A stretch of 64,000 nucleotides of DNA from Anammoximicrobium sp964486845. GTDB lineage: Bacteria; Planctomycetota; Planctomycetia; Pirellulales; Pirellulaceae. The translations under genes and the position numbers were made by a program. Positions 41,238 to 50,126 of this stretch are shown here, piece after piece. A model generated the notes under the pieces. The model was not told the DNA's origin. It worked only from the letters and a program-made list of their open reading frames with translations, and did not search any database. Numbering within the stretch: the stretch's first letter is position 1; every line of letters begins with the position of its first letter. The stretch covers positions 31,530 to 95,529 of the forward strand of contig CAZAQY010000004.1 in the NCBI GenBank assembly GCA_964486845.1, given 5' to 3'.

Positions 41238-42083
41238 TCACCGCAACATAATGTCGGGCGGCTGGGCCACGTACTCGGCCACGCTCAGCACGGCATCGGC
41301 ATGCAGCCGCATCAGCGACGCCGGGCAAGCGGCCGTGATCGGGCCGTGCAACACGCGGCGAGCGACGGCGCTCTGCCAAGGCCGGTTGCAGTACATCCGC
41401 AACCGGCGGGCGCCCAGGCATTCCTGCATGCCCACGGTGACCGCTCGGCGCGGGATCACGGCCAACTCGCCGCCGACCGTGACGGAGTTGATCGTGCGCG
41501 TCTCGCGAGTCAGCGACAGAACCCGCGTGGGCAGCGCGGCGAACTCCTCGACACTCACCGTCACGCCGGGTTCGGGCGGTTCGTTGAAGGCGATGTGGCC
41601 GTTGATGCCGATGCCGCCAAAGCAGGCGTCCACGCCCCCGCGGCCGGCGATCAGGCGGGCGATCCGCTCCGGACGCTGCGGGTCGGGAAAGACGCGATGT
41701 TCCGGCGGAGGCGCCAGCAAGGGGTCCAGGCGATCGTAAAACAAGCGGTCCATGAACCCCCTAAAACTCAACGGGTGATCGACGGGAACGTAGCGGTCGT
41801 CGTCCGTCAGGTACTCGTCCATGTTGATGATCACGACCTCGCGGCAGTCGATCCGCCGGTCATTGATCATCTGCGCCAGGATCGGAAACTGGTCCACCGG
41901 CCCGACGGGCACGATCAGTGTCGCGTTGCGGCCCGCAGCCTGGGCATCCAAGATCTCTTGCAGCAGGGCCTCGGCCATGTCCTGTCCCACGGACGCCATG
42001 TCGCCCAGGATGCGGACTCTGACCGTCGTGCCGCGGCCCAGGTCGGCCGCCGTGACTCTCAGGTAATCGGGAAGCTCGCTCAT
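41238..42083 (-). CDS. nagB: Glucosamine-6-phosphate deaminase family protein (NagB-like)
   Basis: A 281-residue NagB/sugar isomerase-fold protein. It shows VIINMDEYLT (Asp89, the proton-transfer residue), the substrate loop GGIGINGHIAFNEP with catalytic His163, and a C-terminal lid RRLRMYCNRPWQS. In the NGH motif an Asn replaces the Asp of enteric NagB, as also occurs in other NagB proteins. It would convert glucosamine 6-phosphate to fructose 6-phosphate plus ammonia. No allosteric GlcNAc-6P site can be judged. ATG 42083 is preferred to an upstream in-frame ATG. Gene order MFS-nagB-PIG-L suggests amino-sugar use. Confidence 0.85.
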   Translation of the reverse strand: MSELPDYLRVTAADLGRGTTVRVRILGDMASVGQDMAEALLQEILDAQAAGRNATLIVPVGPVDQFPILAQMINDRRIDCREVVIINMDEYLTDDDRYVPVDHPLSFRGFMDRLFYDRLDPLLAPPPEHRVFPDPQRPERIARLIAGRGGVDACFGGIGINGHIAFNEPPEPGVTVSVEEFAALPTRVLSLTRETRTINSVTVGGELAVIPRRAVTVGMQECLGARRLRMYCNRPWQSAVARRVLHGPITAACPASLMRLHADAVLSVAEYVAQPPDIMLR

Positions 42084-42117
42084 CACTTGTCTCTCACCAC
42101 CTATCACGAATCACGGA

Positions 42118-43431
42118 TCACTCCGGCAGAGGTTGGTCTTTCGTTTCCGGCAAGAAGAACATGGCCACAATTCCAATGACAAACAGCAGACTCATGAGCG
42201 TGATTCCCAGTCGCAGGTCCACACCAGGCAGCGCTTTCAACATGCCCGAGACGACCAACACGGGCGATGCCACCAGCCGTCCGGCGTTAAAGCAGAAACC
42301 CGCGCCCGTCGAACGCAGGTGGTTCGGGAACAGCTCCGGAAAATAGATCGCAAACCCGGCGTGGGTGCCGAGCGTGACAAATCCCAGCAGCGGCAACAGC
42401 AACAACAGCTGCAGGTAAGTCGCCGGCAGGTAGCAGGTGACCGGTACGACCACCAGCGACAGGGCCTGCAACAGGATGAACGTGCGGCGCCGGCCCAGCC
42501 GCACGCAGATCGGCCCGAACGACAGCAATCCCAGCCCGCCGCCGATCGTCTGCACGATCCCGTAGGCGAACTTGGCCTCCGCCCTCGCCTGGGCCTCGTC
42601 CATGCCGTCACGCAGCAGCAAATCCAGCATCAGATCCTGGCCTGCCACCGTCACGCTCCAGAAGGTGCCGAGGCCCACGGCGGCCAGCACCATGCCGAGC
42701 AGCGCGCGAGGTCCCCAGACGCGATGGAAAAACAGTTCCCGGAAACTGCCGAGCTTGCCGCCCTCGCCCGTAGCAGCCTTGTGGCTCGCCTGCGTCCAGC
42801 TTTCCGGCTCTTTGACACTCGACCAGACCCACAACACGAGCAGCGCCGGGATGACGCTGATCAGATAGGCGTAACGCCAATGCACGCCGACCGCCAAGCC
42901 CACCGCCGCCGCCAGCCAGGTGCCCAGGACACTCGTCGCATGGAACAGACCCGAAGCGTGCGCGCGGGCGTGCTTGGGGAACACTTCCGCCACCAGCGTC
43001 GCCGCCACCGCCCATTCGCCGCCGACGCCCATCGCCACCAGGAACCGCAGCACGCCAACCTGCCACAGGTTGGTGGCGAAATAGGTCAGCCCGGCGAACA
43101 CGGAATAGAACAGGATCGTGAGCACCATCACCGGCTTGCGGCCCCAGCGGTCGGCCAGGCTGCCGAACAGAATCCCGCCAAACGCTCCGCCGACCAGAAA
43201 CACGCCCAGGAACACATCGCCATAGCGCCGCACCTCGGGCGCGTTGTGCGCCGCCTGCAGAATGTCCGTGAGCAAGTCGTTGCGGGTGATGTTGAAGACC
43301 TGCCCCTCGTAGGCGTCGAACACCCAGCCCGCGGACGCGATGACCAGGACCAGCCACTGATAACGGGTCACGCCGTGGTACCAACGGGCCGGTGGAGCCG
43401 TGTCGTCGGTGACCGGAGAGGTGTTGCTCAT
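42118..43431 (-). CDS. MFS transporter (sugar or sugar-acid type)
   Basis: A 437-residue major facilitator with 12 hydrophobic segments. The first helix ends GWVFDAYEGQVFN, and the loop between helices 2 and 3 has the MFS motif GSLADRWGRKPVM; the second half carries RLGRRRTFI. The FDAY-start type is shared with aromatic acid, sialic acid and sugar-acid:proton symporters. AAGGAG lies 8 nt before ATG 43431. It is placed between nagB and a Tat-Gfo/Idh gene, so it probably takes up the product made outside the cytoplasm. Confidence 0.88.
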   Translation of the reverse strand: MSNTSPVTDDTAPPARWYHGVTRYQWLVLVIASAGWVFDAYEGQVFNITRNDLLTDILQAAHNAPEVRRYGDVFLGVFLVGGAFGGILFGSLADRWGRKPVMVLTILFYSVFAGLTYFATNLWQVGVLRFLVAMGVGGEWAVAATLVAEVFPKHARAHASGLFHATSVLGTWLAAAVGLAVGVHWRYAYLISVIPALLVLWVWSSVKEPESWTQASHKAATGEGGKLGSFRELFFHRVWGPRALLGMVLAAVGLGTFWSVTVAGQDLMLDLLLRDGMDEAQARAEAKFAYGIVQTIGGGLGLLSFGPICVRLGRRRTFILLQALSLVVVPVTCYLPATYLQLLLLLPLLGFVTLGTHAGFAIYFPELFPNHLRSTGAGFCFNAGRLVASPVLVVSGMLKALPGVDLRLGITLMSLLFVIGIVAMFFLPETKDQPLPE

Positions 43432-43493
43432 GAATATGGCTCCTTGCACCAAACGAGGGAGGCACGGCCAACAAGTAGGCCGTGCCACACGTG

Positions 43494-44867
43494 TCACTGC
43501 ACGGCCTGCCAGCCCTCGCGGTACTGGCGTTTCAGGTAGCGTTCGGCGTCGGGGCAGTTGGGGAATTTCATGGCCGCGGCGTCCCACGTCAGTTTCTGCC
43601 CGAAACAGCGGATCGCCACGGTGCCCAGCAAGATCGTCTCCGTCATCGGCCCCGTCCGGGCAAAGTCTGCTTCCGTCTTCTCGCCGCCCAGGCAGGCGTC
43701 CACGTAGTGGCAGTAGTGGTCGCGCGGCGGCGGCTTCGGACGCTCGTGCGTCGCGTATTTCGCTTTCGGCAACAACTGGGGCCCGGCGGTGTGCCGGTGC
43801 AGAATCGCGCCCTCGGTGCCCACCAGCAGCGCCGCCTCCAGCGGATATTTGGCGGATGGATTCAGGGCCCTCGCTTCCTGGGGCGGCAACATCGCACCGT
43901 CGAACCATTCAACCGTCAGTTCCGGTCCGTCGATCAGACCGTTGCCGGGAAAGGTCCACGTCACGTGTTCGCTCTGCGGCCAGTTGTCGGCGCGTCGCTC
44001 CGGCGAGTTCTTCCACGACTCTTCGACCTCGGCGACCACGGCCGTCGGCGCCTTCAGGTTCAGACCGCGCCACGCGGCGTTCAGGATGTGACAGCCCATG
44101 TCGGCGCACCAGCTGGTGCCGAAGTCGAGCCACCCGCGCCATTTCGCCGGGTGATACGTGTCGGGCGCATACGGCCGCAAGGGCGCCGTTCCGATCCATA
44201 GATCCCAGTTCAAATGTGGCGGCGGTTCCTCGCCCTGGGGCGGGCGCGGCCCGCGGACGCGGTTGGGAGCCTCACGGTTGGAGCACAGATAGACGTGCTT
44301 GATCTTGCCGATCGCGCCGCTGGAAATCAGCTGTTCCGTCATCCGGTCGCCAATGCTGGAGGCGAACTGCGTGCCGAGCTGGGTGACGATCCCGGACTTG
44401 ACGGCCGCCTCGGTCAGCGTCCGGACCTCAGCCAGATCGTGACACATCGGTTTCTGGCAGTAGAGATGTTTGCCGCGCCGTGCGGCGGCGTAGGCGATCG
44501 AGAAATGCATGTGATCCGGCACGCTGACGTTCACCGAGTCGATCTTGTCGCCTTCCTGGTCGAACAGCTCGCGCCAGTCGGCGTAACGCCGCGCGTCGGG
44601 CACGAGCTTGGTCGCTTGATCCAGATGCTGGGAGTCTACGTCGCACAGCGCGACGATCTGGACCCGCTCGTGCTGCTGGAAGTTCTTCAAGTCGTTGCCG
44701 CCCATGCGGGTCACGCCGATGCAGGCATGGCACAAGCGGCTGTTGGGCGACGCGGCCCGCAAGCCGGAAGGCAGGATGAACGGCGCGGCGAACGTACTCA
44801 CCGCCGCGCTTGCCAGGAAGCGGCGGCGAGACAGTTTTTTGCTTGGGAGTTCTTGCCGTGAATGCAT
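43494..44867 (-). CDS. Tat-exported Gfo/Idh/MocA oxidoreductase (QKP variant)
   Basis: A 457-residue protein with a Tat signal (LSRRRFLASAAVSTFAAPF). The cofactor domain has ACIGVTRMGGNDLKNF and VNVSVPDHMHFSIAYA; the active-site motif reads YCQKPMCHD, keeping the lysine but with Gln for Glu. The C-terminal half has HLNWDLWIGTAPLRPY and GWLDFGTSWCADMGCHILN, typical of the exported planctomycete group. It is the second gene of the leftward sugar operon after DUF1080. Together they fit a periplasmic oxidise-then-cleave pathway via 3-keto-sugars, known for some DUF1080 and Gfo/Idh partners; here inferred. Confidence 0.9.
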   Translation of the reverse strand: MHSRQELPSKKLSRRRFLASAAVSTFAAPFILPSGLRAASPNSRLCHACIGVTRMGGNDLKNFQQHERVQIVALCDVDSQHLDQATKLVPDARRYADWRELFDQEGDKIDSVNVSVPDHMHFSIAYAAARRGKHLYCQKPMCHDLAEVRTLTEAAVKSGIVTQLGTQFASSIGDRMTEQLISSGAIGKIKHVYLCSNREAPNRVRGPRPPQGEEPPPHLNWDLWIGTAPLRPYAPDTYHPAKWRGWLDFGTSWCADMGCHILNAAWRGLNLKAPTAVVAEVEESWKNSPERRADNWPQSEHVTWTFPGNGLIDGPELTVEWFDGAMLPPQEARALNPSAKYPLEAALLVGTEGAILHRHTAGPQLLPKAKYATHERPKPPPRDHYCHYVDACLGGEKTEADFARTGPMTETILLGTVAIRCFGQKLTWDAAAMKFPNCPDAERYLKRQYREGWQAVQ

Positions 44868-44903
44868 GGAAGATTCCTCACGCGGCCAGCGGACGCCGTC
44901 AAA

Positions 44904-44971
44904 GTAGAACGGAATTCATTCCGTTCGAAGGGGAATGTATGTCGTTCGGAACGGAATGAATTCCGTTCTAC
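44904..44971. repeat. Facing pair of GTAGAACGGAATTC palindromes
   Basis: Arms of 23 nt (44904-44926 and 44949-44971) are perfect reverse complements, each itself partly palindromic (GGAATTCATTCC). Both ends carry GTAG facing outward. The right end supplies the TAG stop codon of the DUF1080 gene (44968-44970). Confidence 0.9.
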
Positions 44972-46335
44972 AGCTCCCGGATGTACAGGTTCGTAAACTC
45001 CAGTTCGTCGCCGTGGTATTGCAGCGCGATCGGGCCTTCCGGCGCGATGCCGGGGAGCTGGCAATTCTCGATCACCGTTTGGTCGTTCAGCACGACCGTG
45101 ACGCGATCGCCTCGCAACGTAATGAAGAAACGGTTCCATTTTCCGAACGGCGCATCGGCCTTGACTTTCGGCAGCATGGCCCGGCGCAGGTCGGCGGGCA
45201 GTTTCTCGTCCTTGTGCAGTTCGTTGATGTCGCCGGAACCCATCGGTTGGCTCCAGATGTTCACCTGGTAGCGTCCGTCGCCGCGCAGGAAGATGCCGCT
45301 GTCGCCGGCGTGCGGGATCTCTTTGCGGATCATCTGGCCGCCGGCGTCGCGCGCATACAGGCCGTCCTCGGTGAACGTCGGCAAAGGTTTCAATTCGGGT
45401 TTCTTCGCCAGTCGCCAGTCGACGCACAGCACAAAGTCGCGGTAGCTTTTCTCGGACCACAGGTCCAGTCCGCGCCCCTTCACGCCGCCCTTGCTGACGA
45501 AGTTCGAGCCGCGCAGGGACCACACGGAACTCACGGCCTCGTCGACCTTCCAGCCGCCGAAACCCTTGCCGTTAAACAGCGGCAGGAAGCCTTCGTAGGG
45601 ATCCGCGGTCTGCTCCGGCGGCGTGTTGGATGAAGGCAATTCCTTGATCCGCAGGTTGCGGAAGTGGCACTCGCTGCCCTCGGCTTCCAGGCACAAGTAG
45701 CCTCGGCGCGGCACGCAATCCTTGCCCACCGTGACTTCCTTGCCATTGACCGACAGACGCAGCTCGCCGCGGTCGGCCACCAGACGGTAGTGGTTCCACT
45801 CGGGCGAGGGCTTGGTGCGGTCCTCGATGGGAAAGCTGCGGGCTCCGTTCTTCGAGATGCGGCCTGCCATCGTCATGGTCGCACCGCGCACGGGAAAAAT
45901 GTCGCCGTGGGTGGTGAACCACTCGTTCGCCCCCGGATTCTTGGCATAGCCGGGGTCCAGGATCTGCACCTCGATGCCGCGCGGGAACGGACCGCCGACC
46001 GCCGGCAGACCGTCGCTCCAGGTGAACACGCCGCTGTTGCCTGCCTCCCGCATGTGCCGCCACTCCAACTCGAGAATGAAGTTCTCGTACATGCGGTCCG
46101 TGCGCATCAGGCCCGTCGGCACGCCGCTGGTGACGATCATCCCGTCCCGCACGAAGAAGGTATCGTCCGCCACGTTGATCGGAGCCCAACCCGTGAGGTC
46201 GCGGCCGTTGAACAGCGGAACGAACCCGCCGGCGTCCTGTGCGGCGAGCGGTCCGGCACCAATTGCGGCGAGAAAGGCCAAAGCGACGCCAACCGTAATG
46301 AAAACAAGCGGCCGGTAAGGAAAACCGGTTCTCAT
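44968..46335 (-). CDS. Secreted protein with two DUF1080 (3-keto-disaccharide hydrolase) domains
   Basis: A 455-residue protein with a signal peptide (VFITVGVALAFLAAIGAGPLAAQ) and two DUF1080 jelly-roll domains (about 35-225 and 240-455). Each starts with the typical GFVPLFNGRDLTGW or GFLPLFNGKGFGGW and ends with FRNLRIKEL or FTNLYIREL. Members hydrolyse the glycosidic bond of 3-keto-disaccharides or act as concanavalin-like binders. GGGAGG lies 8 nt before the ATG. It opens the leftward operon. Its stop codon TAG is the head of a palindromic repeat. Confidence 0.9.
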   Translation of the reverse strand: MRTGFPYRPLVFITVGVALAFLAAIGAGPLAAQDAGGFVPLFNGRDLTGWAPINVADDTFFVRDGMIVTSGVPTGLMRTDRMYENFILELEWRHMREAGNSGVFTWSDGLPAVGGPFPRGIEVQILDPGYAKNPGANEWFTTHGDIFPVRGATMTMAGRISKNGARSFPIEDRTKPSPEWNHYRLVADRGELRLSVNGKEVTVGKDCVPRRGYLCLEAEGSECHFRNLRIKELPSSNTPPEQTADPYEGFLPLFNGKGFGGWKVDEAVSSVWSLRGSNFVSKGGVKGRGLDLWSEKSYRDFVLCVDWRLAKKPELKPLPTFTEDGLYARDAGGQMIRKEIPHAGDSGIFLRGDGRYQVNIWSQPMGSGDINELHKDEKLPADLRRAMLPKVKADAPFGKWNRFFITLRGDRVTVVLNDQTVIENCQLPGIAPEGPIALQYHGDELEFTNLYIREL

Positions 46336-46408
46336 TTCAATTCCTCCCGAGTGTGCAGAAGCGCGGTCGAGCGATCAGCCTTTTTTCAGGTCCCCACCGC
46401 CGCCCGGC

Positions 46409-46436
46409 TTGACAGTAATTTCGATTTCAAAATAAT
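46409..46436 (+). promoter_or_regulatory. Strong sigma70-type promoter candidate for the rightward sugar operon
   Basis: A perfect TTGACA (46409-46414), a 16-nt spacer and AATAAT (46431-46436), or ATAATA with 17 nt, lie 35 nt before the ATG at 46472. The stretch is AT-rich against a GC-rich background. The divergent DUF1080 operon starts on its other side; the ROK regulator encoded in this operon is the natural candidate to bind here. Confidence 0.65.
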
Positions 46437-46471
46437 AGCCGAATCTGAGTTGTGCGTAAACAGGAGGCAAC

Positions 46472-47497
46472 ATGGAAAAAGTCGCTTTCGGTCTGGTTGG
46501 GTACGGGGCGTGGGGCTCTCACCATGCGCGGGTGATTGCCGAAGGCCCGCACACGCGTCTGGCAGCCATCGCCGAGGCGGCTGAGACGAACCGTGCGGAG
46601 GCGCAGGCCAAGCATCCGCAGGCCGTCGTCGTGGCGGACTATCGCGAGTTGCTTCAGCGGCCGGACATCGAGGTCGTGGATGTCGTGCTGCCCTCGCATT
46701 TGCACCACGAGGTGGGGCTTGCCGCCCTGCAAGCGGGCAAGCACCTGCTGATGGAAAAACCGATGGCGCTAAGCGTCGCTGAGTGCCAGGACCTGGTGCA
46801 AACCGCCCGCACCGCGGGCCTTCAGTTGGCCGTAGGACACGAGTTCCGCTACTCCTCGCTGTGGGGTCAAGTCAAGCAGTTGGTGGACGCGGGCGCGATC
46901 GGCGACCCGCAGTACGCGCTGATCGAGTTGTGGCGCAATCCGTACCGGCTGGGCTCGGACGGCTGGCGATACGACATTCGCCGCGTGGGCAACTGGATTC
47001 TGGAGGAGCCGATTCACTTTTTCGATCTGGCCCGCTGGTACTTTGGCGGTTGCGGCGATCCGGTTTCCGTCTATGCCCGCGCCAACGCCCGGTCGGCGGA
47101 GCGGCCGGAGTTGCAGGACAATTTCAGCGCGATCGTTGACTTCCCCGGCGGACGGTATGCGGTGATCTCGCAGACGCTCAGTGCGTTCGAGCATCACCAG
47201 GTGGCAAAACTCACGGGATCGAAGGGCGCATTGTGGGCCAGTTGGAGCGGGGCCATGGACCGCACGTTCCATCCGACGTTTTTCCTCAAGCACTTCGACG
47301 GTGAGAAGACCGTGGACGTGCCCATCCCGGCGGCCAGCGGCGAGGTTTATGAACTGGCGGAAGAAATCGCCGGCATGGCGGAAGCGGCCCGCACCGGCCG
47401 GCCGCCGCGCGTGACCGGCGAGGACGGCCTGTGGTCGGTGGCCATGTGCCTGAAGGCGCAAGAAAGCGTAGACACGGGCGCCGTAGTAAAATTCTGA
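46472..47497 (+). CDS. Gfo/Idh/MocA oxidoreductase, cytoplasmic
   Basis: A 341-residue protein with the Rossmann motif FGLVGYGAWGSHHARV (about 5-20), VVLPSHLHHEVGL, and catalytic MEKPMALS (about 91-98). The C-terminal helix LEEPIHFFDLARWYFG contains the conserved His/Asp pair. No signal peptide. AGGAGG precedes the ATG. As first gene of the rightward operon with a ROK regulator, alcohol dehydrogenase and transketolase, it probably works on the imported sugar, perhaps returning a keto-sugar to the normal form with NAD(P)H. Exact reaction unknown. Confidence 0.88.
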   Translation: MEKVAFGLVGYGAWGSHHARVIAEGPHTRLAAIAEAAETNRAEAQAKHPQAVVVADYRELLQRPDIEVVDVVLPSHLHHEVGLAALQAGKHLLMEKPMALSVAECQDLVQTARTAGLQLAVGHEFRYSSLWGQVKQLVDAGAIGDPQYALIELWRNPYRLGSDGWRYDIRRVGNWILEEPIHFFDLARWYFGGCGDPVSVYARANARSAERPELQDNFSAIVDFPGGRYAVISQTLSAFEHHQVAKLTGSKGALWASWSGAMDRTFHPTFFLKHFDGEKTVDVPIPAASGEVYELAEEIAGMAEAARTGRPPRVTGEDGLWSVAMCLKAQESVDTGAVVKF

Positions 47498-47503
47498 CTT
47501 AAT

Positions 47504-47555
47504 GCGAAAAGGGGTCAGGACTCTTTTCGGGAAAAGAGTCCTGACCCCTTTTCGC
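47504..47555. repeat. Near-perfect 52-bp palindrome (AAAAGGGGTCAGGACTC family)
   Basis: Arms 47504-47528 and 47531-47555 are 25-nt perfect reverse complements separated by 2 nt. It lies between the Gfo/Idh stop and the ROK start inside an operon. It is the intact relative of the element that has invaded the rluD 3' end. Confidence 0.95.
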
Positions 47556-47568
47556 GCGGGTTTGTGTC

Positions 47569-48789
47569 ATGCCCCGTCGCATCAAAGTCAAACATCAGCA
47601 CGTGGCCAGCCTGGAAGCCGAGATGCTGCGGCGCGTGCGGGCGCGCGGCGGTCTGTCGCGCGTGCAGTTGGCCCGCGAACTGAAGCTCGCCCCCTCGACG
47701 GCCGGTATTTACGTGGACCGCCTGGTCCGTGACGGCTTCCTACTCGAAGCCGAAACCCCGGAGCGCGAGACCGCCGGACGGCCGGCGACCGCGCTGCTGC
47801 CCAATCCCCAGGGCGGCCGCTTTGCCGGCGTCGATTTTGAGGCCCGCAACCTGATGGCCACGGTCGTCGATTTCTCCCAACAGCCCCTGCGGCAGATTCA
47901 CAAGACGATCCGGCCCGCCGACTCGACGGCGCAGATCCTTGCGAAAATCACGCAGGCAATCGACGAGCTGATGGAGGGCGATGCGCGTCCCGTGCTGGGG
48001 ATTGGCGTGGGTGTGCCGGGGACGATCGATCCGGTAAACAACGTCGCCGTCCACTACGACTTTATCCAGGGCTGGAGCGACGTGCCGTTGGGGGCACGGC
48101 TGAGCGAACGGTTTGGCGTGCCGGTGTATTTGGAGAACAACATCCGCTCGATGGCGCTGGCCGAGTTGTGGTTTGGGGCCGGGCGCGGCTTGCGGAATTT
48201 CGTGTGCGTGGGCATCCGTTCCGGCGTTGCGGCCGGCGTGGTGGTCGGCGGCCATCTGCTGCACGGTGCGGAGCACCGCGCGGGCGAGATTGGGCATTGG
48301 GTCTGCCCCGTGCCGGCGGAATTGGCCAATGGCGGGTTCGCACGCCGCAACGGCGCGTGGTGCTCGCAGACCGCCTCGCGGCTGGAACAGGTGGCATCGC
48401 TGTCCGCGATTGTGGCTGCGGCCCAGCGGGGCCGGGATCAGGGAGAAGCAACCGCGCTGGCCGCCGTCGTTGGCGAATTAACGATCGACGACGTGCTGAC
48501 TGCCGCGCGCGCGGGCGACGGATTTGCTCGCTCGCTGGTGTCCGCGGTGGGCCGCGTACACGGTTGGGTGGCGTATCAGTTGGATCAGTTGTTCGACCCG
48601 GAGAAAATCATTTTCGCCGGCCCGTTGGCGGACCTCGGAGATCTGTTTCTGGCGACGGTTCGCGAAACGGCCCGCGAACTGGGCGACGGCGGCCACGAGC
48701 CGGCGATTGCCAGTTCGACTCTCGGACAATACAACGGAGCGGTCGGCGCGGCGGCGCTGGCCCTGCACCAGTGGAAGCCGAAACGATGA
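47569..48789 (+). CDS. ROK-family transcriptional regulator
   Basis: A 406-residue regulator with an N-terminal winged helix-turn-helix (about 15-75; GLSRVQLARELKLAPSTAGIY) and a ROK sugar-binding domain (VGVPGTIDPVNNVAVHY, YLENNIRSMALAELWFGAGRG, HRAGEIGHW). The usual CxCGxxGC zinc motif is altered to RRNGAWCSQTASRLE, keeping one cysteine. It is of the NagC/XylR type and would repress or activate the local sugar genes in response to a sugar. Its stop codon is duplicated with a palindrome in the following 48-bp tandem repeat. Confidence 0.9.
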   Translation: MPRRIKVKHQHVASLEAEMLRRVRARGGLSRVQLARELKLAPSTAGIYVDRLVRDGFLLEAETPERETAGRPATALLPNPQGGRFAGVDFEARNLMATVVDFSQQPLRQIHKTIRPADSTAQILAKITQAIDELMEGDARPVLGIGVGVPGTIDPVNNVAVHYDFIQGWSDVPLGARLSERFGVPVYLENNIRSMALAELWFGAGRGLRNFVCVGIRSGVAAGVVVGGHLLHGAEHRAGEIGHWVCPVPAELANGGFARRNGAWCSQTASRLEQVASLSAIVAAAQRGRDQGEATALAAVVGELTIDDVLTAARAGDGFARSLVSAVGRVHGWVAYQLDQLFDPEKIIFAGPLADLGDLFLATVRETARELGDGGHEPAIASSTLGQYNGAVGAAALALHQWKPKR

Positions 48790-48973
48790 GTCGGCCGGTC
48801 ATCACACGGAGTGTGATGGCTACTTTCGAAACGATGAGTCGGCCGATCATCACACGGAGTGTGATGGCTACTTTCGAAACGATGAGTCGGCCGATCATCA
48901 CACGGAGTGTGATGGCTACTTTCGAAACGATGAGTCGGCCGGTCATCACACGGAGTGTGATGGCTACTTTGAC
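48781..48973. repeat. Four 48-bp tandem repeats, each a REP-like palindrome plus a copy of the ROK gene 3' end
   Basis: Units start at 48781, 48829, 48877 and 48925. Each contains AAACGATGAGTCGGCCG, which in the first unit is the natural end of the ROK gene (codons for Lys-Arg and TGA), then the palindrome ATCACACGGAGTGTGAT and GGCTAC. The copies differ only by single bases. The unit is thus a fused gene-end plus palindrome that was amplified. Confidence 0.93.
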
Positions 48974-49002
48974 GAGCCGACGGCACGCGAGGAGTAAGCC
49001 CG

Positions 49003-50112
49003 ATGTGGACCTTCAAGATCCCGACCACGATCACGTTCGGCGAAGGCGCTGTCCGGCAGTTGCCGCGGATCGCCGCCGCGCTGGGGAATCGTCCGCTGCT
49101 GGTGGCCGACTGCGACCTGGTGCGGTTGCCGCTGTGGTCTCGCGTGCAGGCGGCCATGCCGGGAATTCCTGTTTTCTCCGACGTGACGCCTGATCCAACG
49201 GTCGGCTGCGTGGATGCCTTGGCCGCGCGGTTGCGGGCGGAGCGGCACGACGTGGTGGTCGCGGTGGGCGGCGGCAGCGCGATGGACTGTGCCAAGGCGG
49301 CGGCATGTCTGGCCGCCGGAGACCTGCCGAGCATCCGCGCCGTCCACTCGGAGGGCGCTGCGCTGGGCTCGGCGCGACTGCCCCTGATCGCCGTGCCGAC
49401 GACTGCCGGCACGGGCTCGGAGGTCACGCCGTTCGCCGTGCTGAACGACTCGGAAAAACAGCGCAAAGGACCGATTGCCGGCGACGCCTTGTATCCCGTC
49501 CACGCGGTTGTGGATCCGGAACTGACGTACTCGCTGCCGCGCAAGGCGACGGTCGTCACCGGCCTGGATGCGCTCAGTCACGCGATCGAAGGCTACTGGT
49601 CGCGCGGGCACCAGCCGTTGTGCGATCTGCTGGCCATCGAGGCCGCCCGGCTGATCTGCCGGCACCTTCGGCAGGCCGCCCAACAGCCGGACGACACCCA
49701 GGCACGATCGGCCATGAGTTACGCCGCCACGCTGGCCGGTGCGGCTTTTCAACTGCCCAGGAACGCCATGGTCCACGCCTGTTCGTTTCCGCTGTCGACC
49801 CGTTATCACCTGCCCCACGGGGTAGCGTGCGCGTTCACTTTGGAGGAAGCCATCCGCTTTAACGCACCCGTGATGGGCGGCCGCATGACGGACTTTCTGC
49901 GCGGGATCGGCCTGGCTGATGCGGAGGAGTTGATCGTGTTGGTGCGGGAACTGAAACAATTGGGCGGGCTGCCCTGCACGCTGCGCGAGGCCGGGATCTC
50001 GCCCGAAGATATCTCACAATTGGCCCGCGAGAGTTTTCACCCGCTGATGAACAACAACCCGCGTACCATGACCGAGGGCGACTTGATCGCGATGTACCAA
50101 CGGTTGGCTTGA
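49003..50112 (+). CDS. Iron-containing alcohol dehydrogenase
   Basis: A 369-residue group III (iron-dependent) alcohol dehydrogenase. The NAD-binding loop AVGGGSAMDCAKA (about 87-99), PTTAGTGSEVTPFAV, and the metal-binding GLDALSHAIEGYWS and HACSFPLSTRYHLPHG with conserved histidines are present. It would reduce an aldehyde or oxidise an alcohol or alditol with NAD(P). It lies 13 nt from the next coding region on the same strand, within the sugar operon. The substrate could be a polyol or a short aldehyde released by the pathway. Confidence 0.9.
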   Translation: MWTFKIPTTITFGEGAVRQLPRIAAALGNRPLLVADCDLVRLPLWSRVQAAMPGIPVFSDVTPDPTVGCVDALAARLRAERHDVVVAVGGGSAMDCAKAAACLAAGDLPSIRAVHSEGAALGSARLPLIAVPTTAGTGSEVTPFAVLNDSEKQRKGPIAGDALYPVHAVVDPELTYSLPRKATVVTGLDALSHAIEGYWSRGHQPLCDLLAIEAARLICRHLRQAAQQPDDTQARSAMSYAATLAGAAFQLPRNAMVHACSFPLSTRYHLPHGVACAFTLEEAIRFNAPVMGGRMTDFLRGIGLADAEELIVLVRELKQLGGLPCTLREAGISPEDISQLARESFHPLMNNNPRTMTEGDLIAMYQRLA

Positions 50113-50126
50113 AGAGGAGGATTGAC

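Noticed and set aside
41238..42083. Loss of the catalytic aspartate in the NagB NGH motif
   Set aside because: Asn at this position is also found in other NagB-type proteins (e.g. Gram-positive ones), so it is not by itself a sign of inactivity.
48781..48973. Possible CRISPR array or periodic-peptide gene
   Set aside because: The 48-bp units are wholly repetitive with no variable spacer, and the open frame through them overlaps the ROK gene in another frame.
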